Source: Holophagaceae bacterium (lineage in GTDB: Bacteria > Acidobacteriota > Holophagae > Holophagales > Holophagaceae). Taken from it: DNA of 6,917 nt. Positions within the stretch are counted from its first letter, which is position 1; each line of letters opens with the position of its first letter. Below are positions 5,511 through 6,917 of this stretch, piece after piece. The translations under genes and the position numbers were made by a program. Under the pieces are notes generated by a model that worked only from the letters and a program-made list of their open reading frames with translations, made no database searches and was not told where the DNA came from. The stretch lies in contig JANXYT010000074.1 in NCBI GenBank assembly GCA_025355915.1, positions 1 through 6,917 of the forward strand, given 5' to 3'.

Positions 5511-6917
5511 CGCGCATGACGGTGACCTTGATCTGGCCGGGGTACTGCATCTCGGACTCGATGCGGCGGGAGACATCCTTGGCGATCCAGTAGGCCTGGT
5601 CGTCGTTCACCGAACCGGCGTCCACCATGATGCGGATCTCGCGTCCCGCCTGCATGGCGAAGCTCTTCTGCACGCCCTTGTAGCTGTTGGCGATGCCCTC
5701 GAGCTGTTCGAGACGCTTGACGTAGGTTTCCAGCATCTCCCGGCGCGCCCCGGGGCGGGCGGCACTCAGGGCATCTGCCGCGGTGATGAGCATGGCCTCC
5801 ACCGTGCGGGGCTCGAAATCCCCGTGGTGGCAGCTCATGGCGTGGATGACATCCTCCTTTTCGCCGTAGCGCTGCATCAGCTGCATGCCGATCTCGATGT
5901 GCGTGCCTTCCACCTCGCGGTCGATGGCCTTGCCGATGTCGTGGAAGAGCCCGGCGCGCCGCGCCAGCCGGGCATCGCAGCCCATCTCTCCGGCCATGTA
6001 CTCGGCGATGCGGGCGACTTCCTTGGTGTGCTCGAGCACGTTCTGACCGTACGAAGTCCGGTAGTTCAGGCGGCCCACCAGCTTCTGCAGCTTCGGATGG
6101 ACATCCGGGAAGCCCAACTCGATGCAGGCGGCCTCGCCGAGCTCCTTGAGGTGCTGGTCCATGTCGATCTTGACCTTCTCCACCACTTCCTCGATGCGAG
6201 CGGGGTGGATGCGGCCATCGGCCAGCAGCTTGAGGATGGCCTGCCGGGCCACCTCGCGTCGGATGGGATCAAAGCTCGACACGACGATGCTCTCGGGCGT
6301 GTCATCCACGATGAGGTCGCAGCCCGTGGCCTTCTCCAGAGCCCGGATGTTCCGGCCTTCGCGGCCGATGATGCGCCCCTTGAGGTCATCGCTGGGCAGC
6401 TGCACCGAACTCACGGACTGCTCGACCACCACGTCCGAGGCCACCCGCTGGATGGCGGCACCAATGGTCCAGCGGGCCTTCTTCTGGGCCTCCTCCAGCG
6501 CCTCTTCCTCGATGCGGCGCACCATCTTGGCGGCGTCCATCTTGGCGGAGTATTCGAGCTGTGAAGTCAGTTCCTTCTTGGCGTCCTCGCGGGTGAGGCC
6601 TGCGATCTCTTCCAGCCGCTTGGCCTGGACCTCCACCAGGTGCTTGGCCTCGGCCTGCTGGGCTTCGAGCTTCTCGAGATCGGCCTTGCGCTTGTCGGTC
6701 AGGGTTTCGAGATCCTTGGTTTTCTGGTCCACCTGCAGGAGCTTCTTGTCGAGGCCCTCTTCCTTGGTCAGGATCCGCTGCTCCTGCTTTTCCAGGTTCT
6801 TCTGGCGCTCGCTCAGCAGTTTCTCGGCCTCCTGGCGCGCCTGGATGGCCTGTTCCTTGGCCTTGAGTTCGGCTTCCTTCCGGACGGACTCGGCATCCTT
6901 TGTGCTGCGCTCCAGGA
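5482..6917 (-). CDS. rny: Ribonuclease Y, N terminus outside the window
   Basis: Endoribonuclease that starts mRNA decay, normally membrane-anchored. The frame is open from the right edge to TAG at 5482-5484 (477 residues visible). Family members are about 510-520 residues, so some 40 N-terminal residues, including the usual transmembrane anchor, are missing. In protein order: a long charged coiled coil rich in K, E, Q and A (about 6430-6915); a KH domain with QLPSDDLKGRIIGREGRNIR (GREG at 6355-6366); an HD domain with FHDIGKA (HD codons at 5938-5943), an upstream histidine in NVLEHTKE, CHHGD and AADALSAARPGARRE; and the typical C-terminal YPGQIKVTVMRE. A GTG at 6730-6732 is only an internal valine, because coiled-coil coding continues upstream of it. 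The gene converges on the response regulator and is probably independent of it. Confidence 0.96.
   Translation of the reverse strand, partial: LERSTKDAESVRKEAELKAKEQAIQARQEAEKLLSERQKNLEKQEQRILTKEEGLDKKLLQVDQKTKDLETLTDKRKADLEKLEAQQAEAKHLVEVQAKRLEEIAGLTREDAKKELTSQLEYSAKMDAAKMVRRIEEEALEEAQKKARWTIGAAIQRVASDVVVEQSVSSVQLPSDDLKGRIIGREGRNIRALEKATGCDLIVDDTPESIVVSSFDPIRREVARQAILKLLADGRIHPARIEEVVEKVKIDMDQHLKELGEAACIELGFPDVHPKLQKLVGRLNYRTSYGQNVLEHTKEVARIAEYMAGEMGCDARLARRAGLFHDIGKAIDREVEGTHIEIGMQLMQRYGEKEDVIHAMSCHHGDFEPRTVEAMLITAADALSAARPGARREMLETYVKRLEQLEGIANSYKGVQKSFAMQAGREIRIMVDAGSVNDDQAYWIAKDVSRRIESEMQYPGQIKVTVMRELRAVEIAR

Noticed and set aside
5824..6564. Plus-strand 246-codon frame antisense to rny
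   Set aside because: It mirrors the strongly conserved RNase Y KH and HD regions; its His/Leu/Asp-rich composition reflects the complement of that gene.
6730..6732. GTG as a start for RNase Y
   Set aside because: The frame continues upstream to the window edge with typical coiled-coil coding, and starting here would drop the membrane anchor.

Overview
The window is GC-rich bacterial DNA with three protein-coding blocks. I read it as chromosome from an Acidobacteriota-like, probably Holophagaceae or Geothrix-type, anaerobe. That placement is inference. It rests on a Geobacter-style multiheme cytochrome lipoprotein beside a very large beta-propeller sensor kinase, both common in metal-reducing and acidobacterial genomes, plus a standard RNase Y. 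No rRNA, tRNA, mobile element or CRISPR is visible.

Layout. Positions 1-1507 (minus) hold the first 502 codons of a multiheme c-type cytochrome lipoprotein that runs off the left edge. Its reading frame is open throughout, although longer meaningless frames exist on the opposite strand. Positions 1508-1842 are a divergent intergenic region with two inverted repeats and no convincing sigma70 promoter. Positions 1843-4815 (plus) encode a 990-residue sensor histidine kinase: signal or anchor segment, 14 propeller repeats, Y_Y_Y domain, one transmembrane helix, HisKA_3 and HATPase. Its stop overlaps the start of a 214-residue NarL/LuxR-type response regulator (4812-5456, plus) in an ATGA junction. 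After a 25-bp convergent gap comes RNase Y (5482-6917, minus), complete at the C terminus and cut by the right edge in its N-terminal coiled coil.

How the genes may work together. The kinase and regulator form one translationally coupled two-component system: a large extracytoplasmic propeller sensor should control phosphorylation of a DNA-binding regulator. The divergent cytochrome shares their upstream region and is a natural candidate target, but nothing in the sequence proves that. RNase Y is a housekeeping mRNA-decay gene and looks functionally unrelated.

The most notable signal is in the cytochrome. Three tandem modules each carry three normal CxxCH heme sites plus a fourth cysteine...CH site whose spacing differs in each copy (5, 14 and 9 residues), while the sequence around it is conserved.
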